DNA of 31,837 bases from a virus. The stretch spans positions 1-31,837 of the IMG/VR virus record IMGVR_UViG_3300022752_000256. One strand, 5' to 3'. Positions 8,235 through 16,199 of the stretch are shown here, in pieces (position 1 is the first letter of the stretch; each line of letters begins with the position of its first letter). The notes below the pieces were generated by a model, which was given only the letters and a program-made list of their open reading frames with translations, searched no databases and was not told the DNA's origin. The position numbers and the translations under genes were made by a program.

Positions 8235-8829
8235 CGGCTACTGCACACTTGCCGAGTTAAAGGCATCTCTTGCCATCACCGACAGCGTGGATGACACCCC
8301 GCTTGAAGCTGCCGTTACCGCAGCAAGTCGAATGATTGACGATTACACCGGGCGCTTCTTTTACGCAGATGGAACTACTGGTTCACCTGTTTATCGTTAT
8401 TACACACCCGAAGATGCTTATATTTTGCCCGTTGATGATTTTGTCAGCATTGCTCAAATCGCAACAGATGACAATTTCAACCAAACTTATCAAAGTGTTT
8501 GGACAACAGCAGATTTCTTGACCGAACCAATCAATAATCCCCGCCGAGGTTGGCCTTACTCACGCATCTTGGCGGTTGGAAGTTATGTTTTCCCCTACTT
8601 CCTACCTCAAGCAGTTCGCGTTCGCGGCGTTTGGGGATGGGCAGCGGTTCCTTCTGAGATCAATATGGCAACGCTAATTCAGGCTTCCCGCCTCTTTGTA
8701 CGCCGTCAATCACCATTTGGAATTGCTGGCACTCCCGACCTTGGCACCGTTCGACTTTCTGCCAAATTAGATGCCGATGTTGAGGCATTAGCTCGCCCAT
8801 TCCGCAAGCAGAATGGCGTTGCTAAATGA
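8221..8829 (+). CDS. Head-tail connector/adaptor protein (HK97 gp6-like)
   Basis: 202 residues, start GTG. The opening N-G-Y-C-T-L-A-E-L-K ... D-D-T-P-L-E-A-A-V-T-A-A-S-R-M-I-D-D-Y-T-G-R is the usual N-terminal helix pair of gp6-like connector proteins. The middle holds beta strands and a W-G-W-A-A-V-P turn, and the C-terminal helix contains R-R-Q-S-P-F-G. The family forms a ring under the portal to join head and tail. The GTG start is supported by the family's usual N-terminus. It overlaps the next gene by 4 nt (ATGA). Confidence 0.85.
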   Translation: MAITNGYCTLAELKASLAITDSVDDTPLEAAVTAASRMIDDYTGRFFYADGTTGSPVYRYYTPEDAYILPVDDFVSIAQIATDDNFNQTYQSVWTTADFLTEPINNPRRGWPYSRILAVGSYVFPYFLPQAVRVRGVWGWAAVPSEINMATLIQASRLFVRRQSPFGIAGTPDLGTVRLSAKLDADVEALARPFRKQNGVAK

Positions 8830-9224
8830 ATGTAAGCACCGTCAGAGATGGGCTTAAAACCCGTTTGCAGACCATCTCAGGGCTTCGCGCCTTTGACTTA
8901 ATCCCTGAGGTGCCAACGCCACCCTGCGCCATCGTAGGGCAATTAGATTTCACATTTGATATTGATAATGCGCGAGGTTTAGACCAAGCAAATGTTGATA
9001 TTTATGTGATTGTGCAACGCTTTGATGCCCGTTCGGGTCAAGACAAGCTAGATGCTTACTTGGCAGGAACGGGAGCAGGTTCAATTAAGGCCGCTCTTGA
9101 AGGTGATCGCACACTAGGGGGCGCAGTTCAAACTTTGCGAGTAATGAGTGCCGAATCAGGAACTTATGACTCTCAAGGCAATCTTTATTTATCGTACCGC
9201 TACCGCCTCACAATTTGGGGATAA
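8826..9224 (+). CDS. Probable tail terminator / head-tail completion protein
   Basis: 132 residues with an alpha/beta pattern: an N-terminal helix (V-R-D-G-L-K-T-R-L), strands around V-D-I-Y-V-I-V-Q-R, and a C-terminal strand pair Y-L-S-Y-R-Y-R-L-T-I. This pattern and the size fit tail terminator proteins, which cap the tail tube and join it to the head. Position between connector and tail tube genes agrees. Sequence similarity alone does not let me separate it from other neck proteins. Overlap ATGA with the connector gene suggests coupling. Confidence 0.65.
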   Translation: MNVSTVRDGLKTRLQTISGLRAFDLIPEVPTPPCAIVGQLDFTFDIDNARGLDQANVDIYVIVQRFDARSGQDKLDAYLAGTGAGSIKAALEGDRTLGGAVQTLRVMSAESGTYDSQGNLYLSYRYRLTIWG

Positions 9225-9234
9225 GGAGAAACAA

Positions 9235-9414
9235 ATGAGCTACACAGTAACCTCAGATTTAGAGGTTTGCGGAAAAAGCAAAGGTGACACTCTCACCGAA
9301 AAAGAACTACTTGAAGCAGGTGTGAACATTGAAGCACTTGTTGAAGGTTCACACATTAATTCAGATTCAACACCGTCAATCAAGCCAGTAACAACTCAAG
9401 AAGGAGCCAAATAA
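9235..9414 (+). CDS. Small protein of 59 residues before the tail tube genes
   Basis: ATG at 9235 has AAGGAG 6 nt upstream, so I use it instead of an in-frame upstream codon. The protein is acidic, opens with a short beta strand (Y-T-V-T-S-D), then a turn (K-S-K-G-D-T-L) and a helix with I-E-A-L-V-E-G-S-H-I. Proteins with this G-D-x-(V/L) ... N-I-E-A-L-(I/V)-E-G pattern occur near tail genes of other actinobacteriophages, as I recall. The function is unknown. Its stop is directly followed by the first tail tube gene. Confidence 0.75.
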   Translation: MSYTVTSDLEVCGKSKGDTLTEKELLEAGVNIEALVEGSHINSDSTPSIKPVTTQEGAK

Positions 9415-9822
9415 ATGGCAAGAATCGTATTAACAGATGCGAAGGTGACAGTAAACGGAGTCAATTTGAGTGATCATATTGCTTCAGTTTCACTTTCAAG
9501 ATCAGATGATGTCATTGAAACATCAGCATTTTCTTCAACAGCGGCAAAGACCCGCGTTGCCGGCTTGCAAGATAATTCCGTGACTTTAGAATTTCACCAA
9601 GACTTCGCAACTTCAAATGTTGAAGCAACCATTTACCCACTTTTGGGAAGTACCACTACAATTGTGGTATCACCAACTTCAACCGTAAGTGCAACATCAC
9701 CTTCATATACTTTCACAGCAATTGTTTCAGAGTGGACACCACTTAACGGTGGAGTTGGTGAACTCGCAACAGCATCAGTAACTTGGCCTATCTCAGGCGC
9801 GATCACAAAGGCGACATCATAA
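9415..9822 (+). CDS. Major tail tube protein, copy 1
   Basis: 135 residues, mostly beta strands with many Ser/Thr, the normal look of siphophage tail tube proteins. Key stretches are L-S-D-H-I, F-H-Q-D-F-A-T-S, Y-P-L-L-G-S and a C-terminal W-T-P-L-N-G-G-V-G-E-L-A-T-A-S-V-T-W-P-I. AAGGAG precedes the ATG. It is a close paralogue of the next gene, separated by one base. Hexameric rings of such a protein stack around the tape measure to make the tube. The position before the tail assembly chaperones supports the call. Confidence 0.85.
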   Translation: MARIVLTDAKVTVNGVNLSDHIASVSLSRSDDVIETSAFSSTAAKTRVAGLQDNSVTLEFHQDFATSNVEATIYPLLGSTTTIVVSPTSTVSATSPSYTFTAIVSEWTPLNGGVGELATASVTWPISGAITKATS

Positions 9823-9823
9823 A

Positions 9824-10231
9824 ATGGCAAGATTAGTATTAAACAACGCGTACATCGTATTTGGAACAAACGATCTTAGCGACCATATTAACAACATCAG
9901 TATTTCAACAAGTTATGACATTGTTGAAACAACAAGTTTTGGTGACACCGCCAAAAAGCGTGTTGCCGGACTTGCCGACAATTCAGTAACTTTTGAATTT
10001 CATCAGGATTTCGCAACATCAAGCGTTGAACAGGTAATTTATCCTTTACTTGGCACCGCCGTAACTTGCACCGTCAAGCCAGTAAACACAACAATTGGCG
10101 CGACAAATCCTTCGTACACATTCTCAGTTCTTGTATCAGAATGGACACCACTTAACGGCGGCGTTGGCGAACTTGCCACAGCTTCAGTTACTTGGCCAAT
10201 TTCAGGCGCAATCACAAAAGCAATCGCTTAA
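9824..10231 (+). CDS. Major tail tube protein, copy 2 (tandem paralogue)
   Basis: 135 residues, the same length as the preceding protein, with clear similarity from start to end and an identical 28-residue C-terminal segment beginning at E-W-T-P-L. In that segment 13 of 28 codons differ, all silently, so the duplication is old and kept by selection on protein. The N-terminal halves differ more, which may change ring contacts. It lacks a strong ribosome binding site and begins one base after the stop of copy 1, so it probably relies on re-initiation. It may give a second tube protein for a special segment, or a mixed tube. Confidence 0.85.
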   Translation: MARLVLNNAYIVFGTNDLSDHINNISISTSYDIVETTSFGDTAKKRVAGLADNSVTFEFHQDFATSSVEQVIYPLLGTAVTCTVKPVNTTIGATNPSYTFSVLVSEWTPLNGGVGELATASVTWPISGAITKAIA

Positions 10232-10251
10232 TTAAACTAGGGGGAAAATAA

Positions 10252-10530
10252 ATGGATGGATTACAGATAAAGGTTAAAACAACTGATGGTTTCGAGGGAG
10301 TCTTTTCTTTGACTCCCCGAATCATCGTTGGGTTTGAGCAAAAGTTTGGCAAGGGATTTGCTAAGTTACTCAGCGAGGAACAAAAGCTAGAACACATCTA
10401 TTACCTTGGACACGCAGCTCTTGCCGCTAACGGCAAAGTTGTCAAGCCTTTTGGTAACGGTTTTCTTGATGAACTTGTTTCAGTTGAGTTAGTCGCAGAC
10501 CCAAATTCCGAATCCACCGAGATAGCCTGA
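10252..10530 (+). CDS. Tail assembly chaperone, short form (G-like)
   Basis: 92 residues, start preceded by AGGGGGA. It lies between tail tube and tape measure genes, where siphophages encode the chaperone pair that coats the tape measure protein during tail assembly. The sequence has an N-terminal beta strand (I-K-V-K-T-T-D-G), then helices around F-E-Q-K-F-G-K-G-F and E-Q-K-L-E-H-I-Y-Y. The last nine residues are made only when no frameshift occurs at the CCCAAAT site. Family size and context fit well. Confidence 0.85.
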   Translation: MDGLQIKVKTTDGFEGVFSLTPRIIVGFEQKFGKGFAKLLSEEQKLEHIYYLGHAALAANGKVVKPFGNGFLDELVSVELVADPNSESTEIA

Positions 10531-10658
10531 CCTATTCAATAGCAGCAATTTCGGTGGAGTCGGGCTTATCTCCAACGGCTTTACTTGATGCACCTGATGG
10601 CATTTTGGAAGCAATCGTTGCCTATATCAAAGAACGCAACAAAGCGCGGAGTAAATAA
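10252..10658 (+). CDS. Tail assembly chaperone, long form by -1 frameshift (GT-like)
   Basis: Residues 1-85 come from the zero frame. After slippage at 10500-10506 the ribosome reads 50 more codons in the -1 frame, to the TAA at 10656-10658, giving about 135 residues. The extension contains L-T-Y-S-I-A-A-I-S-V-E-S-G-L-S-P and a helix ending I-K-E-R-N-K, typical of the second chaperone domain. This frame is open past the short form's stop, and its TAA overlaps the next gene's ATG (TAATG). The extended product usually contacts both tape measure and tube proteins; that is family knowledge. Confidence 0.8.
10500..10506 (+). promoter_or_regulatory. Slippery heptamer C CCA AAT for -1 frameshift
   Basis: In the chaperone reading frame the codons are CCA AAT, preceded by C, giving X-XXY-YYZ with X=C, Y=A, Z=T. 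Slipping back one base re-pairs CCC and AAA. It is 9 codons before the zero-frame stop, and the -1 frame stays open to the next gene. The placement is as expected for tail chaperone frameshift sites. Confidence 0.8.
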
Positions 10659-11215
10659 TGGCTGAAGAAGCAATTGTTTTGATTGGTGTTAAAGAAACCT
10701 TGGCGGCATTAAAGAAATTTGATGAAGATGCCGTCAAGGGCTTTAACAAGGTTGTGACTTCGGAGCTTAAAATTGCAAGAGATGATGCCCGAAATAAAGT
10801 TGATAAAATTCAAAGCAGGAATTCAGACACTCCGATGAGTGGTTGGCGTAAAGTTGAACCAAAGAATCCAAGCAAGACTTCTCGCGGTGGCAAAGGTTGG
10901 CCTGCTTGGGATACCGGCGCAATCAAAACAGGCATTGTTTCAACTCGCGCTCAAGGTAAAGTTCGCGCCGATTACACAACAAATGCAGGTGCCTTGCTCA
11001 ATAAATCAGCAGCAGGTGCCATCTTTGAAGTTGGCGGGCGTTTAGGCGGTAGTGGTCGCTTTATTGAAAACCTTAATTGGTTTGGCAAAGCCTCACGCCT
11101 TATTTGGTGGGCAGTTGATAAGAACAAAACAGAAATTGAAAAGAAAATTTCAGATGCGTTAGATGATGCAAAAAGAACACTTCAACAGCATCTAAATACA
11201 GATAAGAAAGGCTAA
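10658..11215 (+). CDS. HK97 gp10-like / minor tail-neck protein
   Basis: 185 residues. The N-terminal I-G-V-K-E-T-L-A-A-L-K-K-F-D helix-strand start and the C-terminal F-G-K-A-S-R-L-I-W-W-A-V-D-K-N followed by a long helix resemble the HK97 gp10 family of neck proteins. Such genes usually lie before the tail tube genes, whereas this one sits between chaperones and tape measure. A middle loop rich in Lys, Pro, Ser and Gly (about residues 60-90) may be disordered. It overlaps the long-form chaperone stop by one base. The role in neck or tail assembly is inferred from similarity of pattern only. Confidence 0.55.
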   Translation: MAEEAIVLIGVKETLAALKKFDEDAVKGFNKVVTSELKIARDDARNKVDKIQSRNSDTPMSGWRKVEPKNPSKTSRGGKGWPAWDTGAIKTGIVSTRAQGKVRADYTTNAGALLNKSAAGAIFEVGGRLGGSGRFIENLNWFGKASRLIWWAVDKNKTEIEKKISDALDDAKRTLQQHLNTDKKG

Positions 11216-11218
11216 TCA

Positions 11219-13681
11219 ATGGCACTTGGAGCAGTAGTTGCCCGAATTGTTAGCCAATACTCTGACAAAGGTTCAAAGGCAGCTCAAAGAGATATTGCCA
11301 AATTAGGCAAGAATTTTGATGCTTTTGCTAAAAAAGCAACAAAAGCCTTTGCAGTTGCAGGTGCCGCCTCAGCAGCATTTGCCGTTAAAGTTGGCGTTGA
11401 TGCAGTTAAAGCCGCAATCGAAGATCAAAAATCACAGGCACTTCTTGCCAACTCTTTGCGAAATACCGTTGGCGCTACTGATTCAGCTATTGCTTCGGTT
11501 GAAGATTACATTACCAAGCAACAAAAATTGTTCTCAGTTGCCGATGACAAATTAAGACCATCGTTAGCGGCACTCGCTGCCGCTACCGGGTCAATTACGG
11601 AAGCACAAAAACTTCAAAGCGTTGCCCTTGATATTGCCGCAGATAAGCAAATTGATTTAGTTACTGCTTCAAAGTTACTTGCCAAGGCTCACGGTGGCAA
11701 CATTAGTGCGCTGAAAAAACTTTATCCTGAGATTTCAGCGAACACCGTTAAATCTAAAGACTTTGCCACAGCTCTTGATGTAGTTGCTAAAACTTCAGGT
11801 GGTGCTGCTGCTACCGCTGCCGACAGTTTGGCAGGTCGCCTTGAAGGTTTGAAATTAGCCTATGGCGAAGTTCTTGAAACTTTGGGTTATGCTTTATTGC
11901 CCGTTATCACAGAATTTGTTGCCTATATTCAAGCAAATGTTTTGCCTGCGCTTGAAAAATGGACATCAGCAAATAGAGATAAAATTGCTAACAGTTTAAG
12001 AAGTATTTTTGAAGTTCTAAAAGTTGTAATTGTTAAAATGGGCGAGTTCTTTGGCTTTATTTCTCGCAACATCGGAATCATCAAATTATTCGGCGCAATT
12101 ATGGCTGGCATTTTTGTTGGCGGCAAAATTGCCGCTGGCATTGGAGCATTAGTTTCAGCTATTGGTTTAGTTACAACCGCACTAACTGCTCAAACTGCCG
12201 CAGCAAGCACGGCAGCAATTGCGACAGGATTTGCCACAGCAGGTGTAAGCCTTACTTTGGGCGCAGCCGCAGCAGTCTATTTCTATAAAGAAATGGGCAA
12301 AGTTCAAAAATCAGTTCAAGGTGCAACAAGTGCCATCAATGCTCAAACTGGCGCAATTGGCAATTATTCAATGTCAGCAAATCGAGTTTATACATCAACT
12401 GAAAAGGTTGTTGTAAAACTAACCGCTGCTGAGGTTGCTGCCGCTAACGCATCAAAGGCATCCGCTGCTGAAGCAGCCGCAGCTGCTAAGAAAAAGGCAG
12501 AAAGTCTTAAGGCAATTGCTGCTCTTACTAAGATGGGCGCAAAGCCAACTTCTGAGAATGACCCAATTCAACTTGAAGCGGCTCGCCTCAATCTAGTCAA
12601 GCAAGGCGCGATTGCTGAACAAGAACGATTTGCAAAATTCGTTGCTGCCCGAAAGTTTGAAATTGACTCAAACAACGCTGCCGCCGAATCTGCCAAGCGT
12701 TACAACGATATTTTGATGGCATTGGCTGATGCTAAAATCACGCCTGCTGAGTTTGAATTGCTTGCTGCTAAGTGGGGCATCACTACAAACGCCGCGCAAC
12801 TTTATGTTCAAACAATTATCTCAATTCGAGATAATGACATCAGCGCCGCAGATGTAGCGAAGTTAGCTGAATCTTGGGGCGTTACCTATCAACAGGCAGC
12901 AACTTATTTATCCTTCTTCCAAGCCTTAAATGATGGCACTTTGTCGGATGCTGAAATTGGCAAACTCCAAGAAAAATGGGGATTGACTAGCAAGCAAGTT
13001 ACTCAATACAGCGAAGTCTTTGCCGCAGCCGATGATGGCAAAATTGATTTATCTGAAATCACCGCCCTTGCTAACAAATGGGGAATGACTAAGACCGAAG
13101 CTGAAAATTATGCTAAAGAAATTCTTAAAAAGTTTGGCTATGATGTAAGCCTATTAGAAGCGCCAATCACAACTAAAGATAGTTGGACAGCAGCCTATGG
13201 AAGCGTTATTGCTTACAAGGCAATTGCCGAAGGCACCTTTACTTATGACCCAAGCATCACAGCAGGTTCAGATGCCGCCGCCGTTGGGTGGTATTCGGCA
13301 GCAGCAGCCGCCGCCTCTTATGCAGCGGCAGCCGCCTCTGCCAATACTGCAATCATTACTCCACCTATTGCGCCACAAAAACCAAGCAGCGGCGGTTTTG
13401 GTTTCTCTTTGCCAGATTATCTTAAAGAGCAAATTCCTCTTACATTTATGGCAGCAGGCGGCATCGTAACTTCACCAACACTTTCAATGATTGGTGAGAC
13501 TGGCCCTGAAGCGGTGATTCCACTTTCACAATTAGGTTCAATGAGTGGTGGTTCAAACATCACTATCAATGTTGGTGGCAGCGTTATCAGCGAAGGAGAT
13601 TTGGTAGCAGCTATTCGTGATCAACTTCTTGGTTTTCAACAATCAGGTAAATCAATAACATTGTCTGCGATTTCACTATAA
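11219..13681 (+). CDS. Tape measure protein
   Basis: 820 residues, the largest gene, as expected for a tape measure protein that sets tail length and is ejected with DNA. The N-terminus is helical and Ala/Lys-rich. Hydrophobic segments at about residues 280-310 and 330-360 can insert in a membrane. Residues 400-430 form an Ala-rich coiled coil. Residues 503-638 contain four 34-residue repeats. The end has the standard G-G-I-V-T-S-P-T-L-S-M-I-G-E-T-G-P-E-A-V-I-P-L-S motif of phage tape measures. I see no peptidase or lysozyme domain. The stop overlaps the next start by one base. Confidence 0.93.
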   Translation: MALGAVVARIVSQYSDKGSKAAQRDIAKLGKNFDAFAKKATKAFAVAGAASAAFAVKVGVDAVKAAIEDQKSQALLANSLRNTVGATDSAIASVEDYITKQQKLFSVADDKLRPSLAALAAATGSITEAQKLQSVALDIAADKQIDLVTASKLLAKAHGGNISALKKLYPEISANTVKSKDFATALDVVAKTSGGAAATAADSLAGRLEGLKLAYGEVLETLGYALLPVITEFVAYIQANVLPALEKWTSANRDKIANSLRSIFEVLKVVIVKMGEFFGFISRNIGIIKLFGAIMAGIFVGGKIAAGIGALVSAIGLVTTALTAQTAAASTAAIATGFATAGVSLTLGAAAAVYFYKEMGKVQKSVQGATSAINAQTGAIGNYSMSANRVYTSTEKVVVKLTAAEVAAANASKASAAEAAAAAKKKAESLKAIAALTKMGAKPTSENDPIQLEAARLNLVKQGAIAEQERFAKFVAARKFEIDSNNAAAESAKRYNDILMALADAKITPAEFELLAAKWGITTNAAQLYVQTIISIRDNDISAADVAKLAESWGVTYQQAATYLSFFQALNDGTLSDAEIGKLQEKWGLTSKQVTQYSEVFAAADDGKIDLSEITALANKWGMTKTEAENYAKEILKKFGYDVSLLEAPITTKDSWTAAYGSVIAYKAIAEGTFTYDPSITAGSDAAAVGWYSAAAAAASYAAAAASANTAIITPPIAPQKPSSGGFGFSLPDYLKEQIPLTFMAAGGIVTSPTLSMIGETGPEAVIPLSQLGSMSGGSNITINVGGSVISEGDLVAAIRDQLLGFQQSGKSITLSAISL
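12725..13132 (+). repeat. Four tandem 102-bp (34-residue) repeats in the tape measure gene
   Basis: Residues 503-638 split into four units of exactly 34 residues. Each begins with a D/N-rich turn (A-D-A-K-I, D-N-D-I, N-D-G-T-L, D-D-G-K-I), followed by an acidic helix, then W-G-(I/V/L/M)-T and a second helix with an aromatic residue. DNA identity between units is low, so the repeats are old. The turn looks like an EF-hand-type loop, best in unit 4 (D-D-G-K-I-D-L-S-E). Confidence 0.8.
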
Positions 13682-14937
13682 TGGCAGGATTACCACAACT
13701 TAAAGCAAGCATTGACTTCACCAATGGCCCTGCATTTGTTTCAACCGCTTTTACTTTGGGTGATGCAACTAAAGGCAGACTTGGAACAGGTCAATTAGCT
13801 GATGCCGATGATAACGCTGACATTTCAGATACCATTTTGCGAGTTGGAATTCGGCGTGGTCGAAATCGTATCTTGGACAAGTTTGAAGCAGGAACGGCAA
13901 CAGTAATTCTTGAAGATACAACGGGCGCATATAATCCAAGCAACCCGGCATCTCCCTACTATGGCAAGTTAGTTCCATTGCGTAAAATCCGCATTTGGGG
14001 CGAATATGGAAGTGTTCAGTATCCACTTTTTGCGGGTTATATTCAAAGTTATGACACAAATTTTCAAGTTGGCGTGAGCGAAACCTCAACCGTCACCTTA
14101 AAGTGCGTTGATGGTTTCCGATTCTTCAATGGTGTCAGCGTTACAACTTTGGCGGGCGCATCGGCGGGGCAATTGTCGGGTTCGCGTATTACCAATTTTC
14201 TTGATTTAGTTGATTGGCCTGCATCTCAAAGATCAATTGATACAGGCGATTCCACGCTTCAAAACGATACAGGTGAAGCCAATCGAGATGTTCTTGGTGC
14301 TATTCAAGTGGTTGAAAAGTCAGAATTTGGTGCTTTCTATCTTGATGCTTCAGGAACCGTTAATTACCTTTCGCGCTCAACCGTTAGCAAGAAGGCAGAT
14401 TCAACGCCTGTTGTTTATGCCGATGATGGGTCAGGAATCTATTATCAAGGCATTGACTTTGCCTATGATGACACACTCATTGTGAATGATGTGTCGGTTC
14501 AGCGCCTTGGCGGTACTGTTCAAAATGTTTATGATCAAACTTCAATTGATACTTACTTTTTACATTCAGGTGTTAGAGATGGTTTGCTAATCCAAACCGA
14601 TACCGAAGCCAACAATCAGGCAGTTATGCTTTTGGCAGCTCGCAAAGATGCCATCTTGCGCATTGATTCTTTGACTTTGAACATATTTGATGACTCGGCA
14701 AATACAAGAATCGTTGCTGCCCTTGATTCAGAGATTTTTGACTTAATCAATATCACCAAGGCAGTTCCCGGCGGTTCAACCGTTACTCGCGAACTATTCG
14801 TTCAAGGTATCGCCCACGATGTAACCCCGCGTAGTTGGACAACAACTTTACTAACATCGGAACCTATCATTCAAGCATTTATTTTAGACAGCACAACAAC
14901 TCAAGGCAGACTTGGCTCAGGCATCCTGAGCTACTAA
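13681..14937 (+). CDS. Distal tail / minor tail protein
   Basis: 418 residues, immediately after the tape measure gene, the usual place of the distal tail protein that starts the baseplate. The N-terminal part is beta-rich with A-T-V-I-L-E-D-T-T-G-A-Y-N-P, then R-K-I-R-I-W-G-E-Y-G and L-F-A-G-Y-I, a pattern of actinobacteriophage minor tail proteins where a T-G-A-(Y/F)-(D/N)-P turn precedes L-x-P-G/V-R-K-I-R-I. The middle third carries D-N-D-V-like strands and the end is beta-rich. The protein should form the tail tip ring holding fibres. Start ATG overlaps the previous stop by one base. Confidence 0.8.
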   Translation: MAGLPQLKASIDFTNGPAFVSTAFTLGDATKGRLGTGQLADADDNADISDTILRVGIRRGRNRILDKFEAGTATVILEDTTGAYNPSNPASPYYGKLVPLRKIRIWGEYGSVQYPLFAGYIQSYDTNFQVGVSETSTVTLKCVDGFRFFNGVSVTTLAGASAGQLSGSRITNFLDLVDWPASQRSIDTGDSTLQNDTGEANRDVLGAIQVVEKSEFGAFYLDASGTVNYLSRSTVSKKADSTPVVYADDGSGIYYQGIDFAYDDTLIVNDVSVQRLGGTVQNVYDQTSIDTYFLHSGVRDGLLIQTDTEANNQAVMLLAARKDAILRIDSLTLNIFDDSANTRIVAALDSEIFDLINITKAVPGGSTVTRELFVQGIAHDVTPRSWTTTLLTSEPIIQAFILDSTTTQGRLGSGILSY

Positions 14938-14950
14938 CAAGGAGATATAA

Positions 14951-15643
14951 ATGGCAGGTGCAGGCTACAAGTTATTTGCAACGGGAGATGTTTTGACGGC
15001 TGCGCAAGTAAATACTTACTTGATGCAACAAACCGTAATGGTCTTTGCTTCATCGGCTGCTCGTTCTACCGCAATTTCAGGTGTTCTTGCCGAAGGAATG
15101 GTGAGCTATCTTCAAGATACAAATACGCTTGAAGTTTATGATGGTTCAGCGTGGGTTGGTGCAACAGGTGACATCACAGCTTTAACTGCGGGAACAGGTA
15201 TTTCAATAACTTCAGCAACGGGGCCAGTTCCAACTGTTGCAATCGACACCGCGACAACTGCCGACCTGACAACTGCCCAAACGCTAACCAATAAGACTTT
15301 GACATCGCCGCTGATCAATCTCGGCATCAATGCCAACACTTCAACAACTTACACTTTCGTTCTAGCTGATAACGGCAAGTTGGTAACATCAAACAACGCC
15401 TCAGCGCAGACACTTTCAATCCCAACAAACGCAAGCGTTGCCTTCCCCGTAGGAACTCAGATAAATGTGGCTTGGATTACGGGCGCAGGTCAGCCAACAA
15501 TTCAGGCAGTAACAAGCGGAACAACCACCGTTTTAAGTACCGGCGCGACTTCAACAGCTCCAAAACTTCGAGTGGTCAATTCGGTTGCTTCTTGCGTGAA
15601 AATCGCAACTGACACCTGGTTAGTGACGGGCGATGTTGCCTGA
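14951..15643 (+). CDS. Tail fibre / minor tail protein
   Basis: 230 residues with AAGGAG before the ATG. The N-terminus (Y-K-L-F-A-T-G-D-V-L-T-A-A-Q-V-N-T-Y-L) is a widespread start of tail-tip proteins in phages of aquatic bacteria. It is followed by Y-L-Q-D-T-N-T-L-E-V-Y-D-G-S-A-W and a trimeric-fibre-like repeat T-L-T-N-K-T-L-T-S-P, then a beta-sandwich-like C-terminal half ending in W-L-V-T-G-D. It probably links the baseplate to the receptor-binding proteins encoded next, whose first gene overlaps its stop (TGATG). Host recognition is the likely task. Confidence 0.78.
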   Translation: MAGAGYKLFATGDVLTAAQVNTYLMQQTVMVFASSAARSTAISGVLAEGMVSYLQDTNTLEVYDGSAWVGATGDITALTAGTGISITSATGPVPTVAIDTATTADLTTAQTLTNKTLTSPLINLGINANTSTTYTFVLADNGKLVTSNNASAQTLSIPTNASVAFPVGTQINVAWITGAGQPTIQAVTSGTTTVLSTGATSTAPKLRVVNSVASCVKIATDTWLVTGDVA

Positions 15644-16194
15644 TGCCAAACTTAGGAATCATCGCCTCTAGCATTTCGGGCAACCTTTGGGCGCCAGGCA
15701 AAGACTTTGACAGCATTGCAACGGTGACGCCTTACACAACAACAACAACCGTTGTTTTCAGTTCAATTCCTAGCACCTACCGTCATCTTCAATTAAGAGC
15801 ATCTGCGGCTGGTAGCGCTGCTGCAAATATAACAATTCGTTTTAACGGTGATACTGGCAATAATTATAATTATCATTTTCTTGAAGGTAATGGTGCTTCA
15901 GTTTCTGTAGGCGGTGGTGCTGGTAGTATTCAATACATTGTTGGCCCAGTAGTTACAAACACAGCAAGTTCATATACAGGTATAGTTATGGACATCCTGG
16001 ACTACAAAGATACAAATAAAAATACTACCTTGCGTTCATTGTCAGGTGCGGACTTAAATGGTTCAAGCAACTGGCTAACCTTTAATTCAGGTGTTTGGTT
16101 TAATACAGCAGCAGTTAACAGCATTTCAATAACTGTCAGCGGTGCAACATTTGCCGCCAACAGCCATTGGGCTTTATACGGAATTAAGGGGTAA
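15643..16194 (+). CDS. Receptor-binding/fibre domain protein, paralogue A
   Basis: 183 residues, nearly all beta strand. The pattern F-S-S-I-P-S-T-Y-R-H-L ... F-N-G-D-T-G-N-N-Y ... D-I-L-D-Y-K-D-T-N-K ... G-V-W-F-N-T-A-A-V-N-S-I ... W-A-L-Y-G-I recurs in the next two genes, so the three are paralogues. Such beta-sandwich modules are common at the tips of tail fibres in marine and freshwater phages. It would act on the outside of the virion and contact the host surface. The exact ligand is unknown. Confidence 0.72.
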   Translation: MPNLGIIASSISGNLWAPGKDFDSIATVTPYTTTTTVVFSSIPSTYRHLQLRASAAGSAAANITIRFNGDTGNNYNYHFLEGNGASVSVGGGAGSIQYIVGPVVTNTASSYTGIVMDILDYKDTNKNTTLRSLSGADLNGSSNWLTFNSGVWFNTAAVNSISITVSGATFAANSHWALYGIKG

Positions 16195-16199
16195 CGACA

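Noticed and set aside
13769-14089. Antisense open frame of 106 codons under the distal tail gene
   Set aside because: No coding signal and complete overlap with a well-supported gene.
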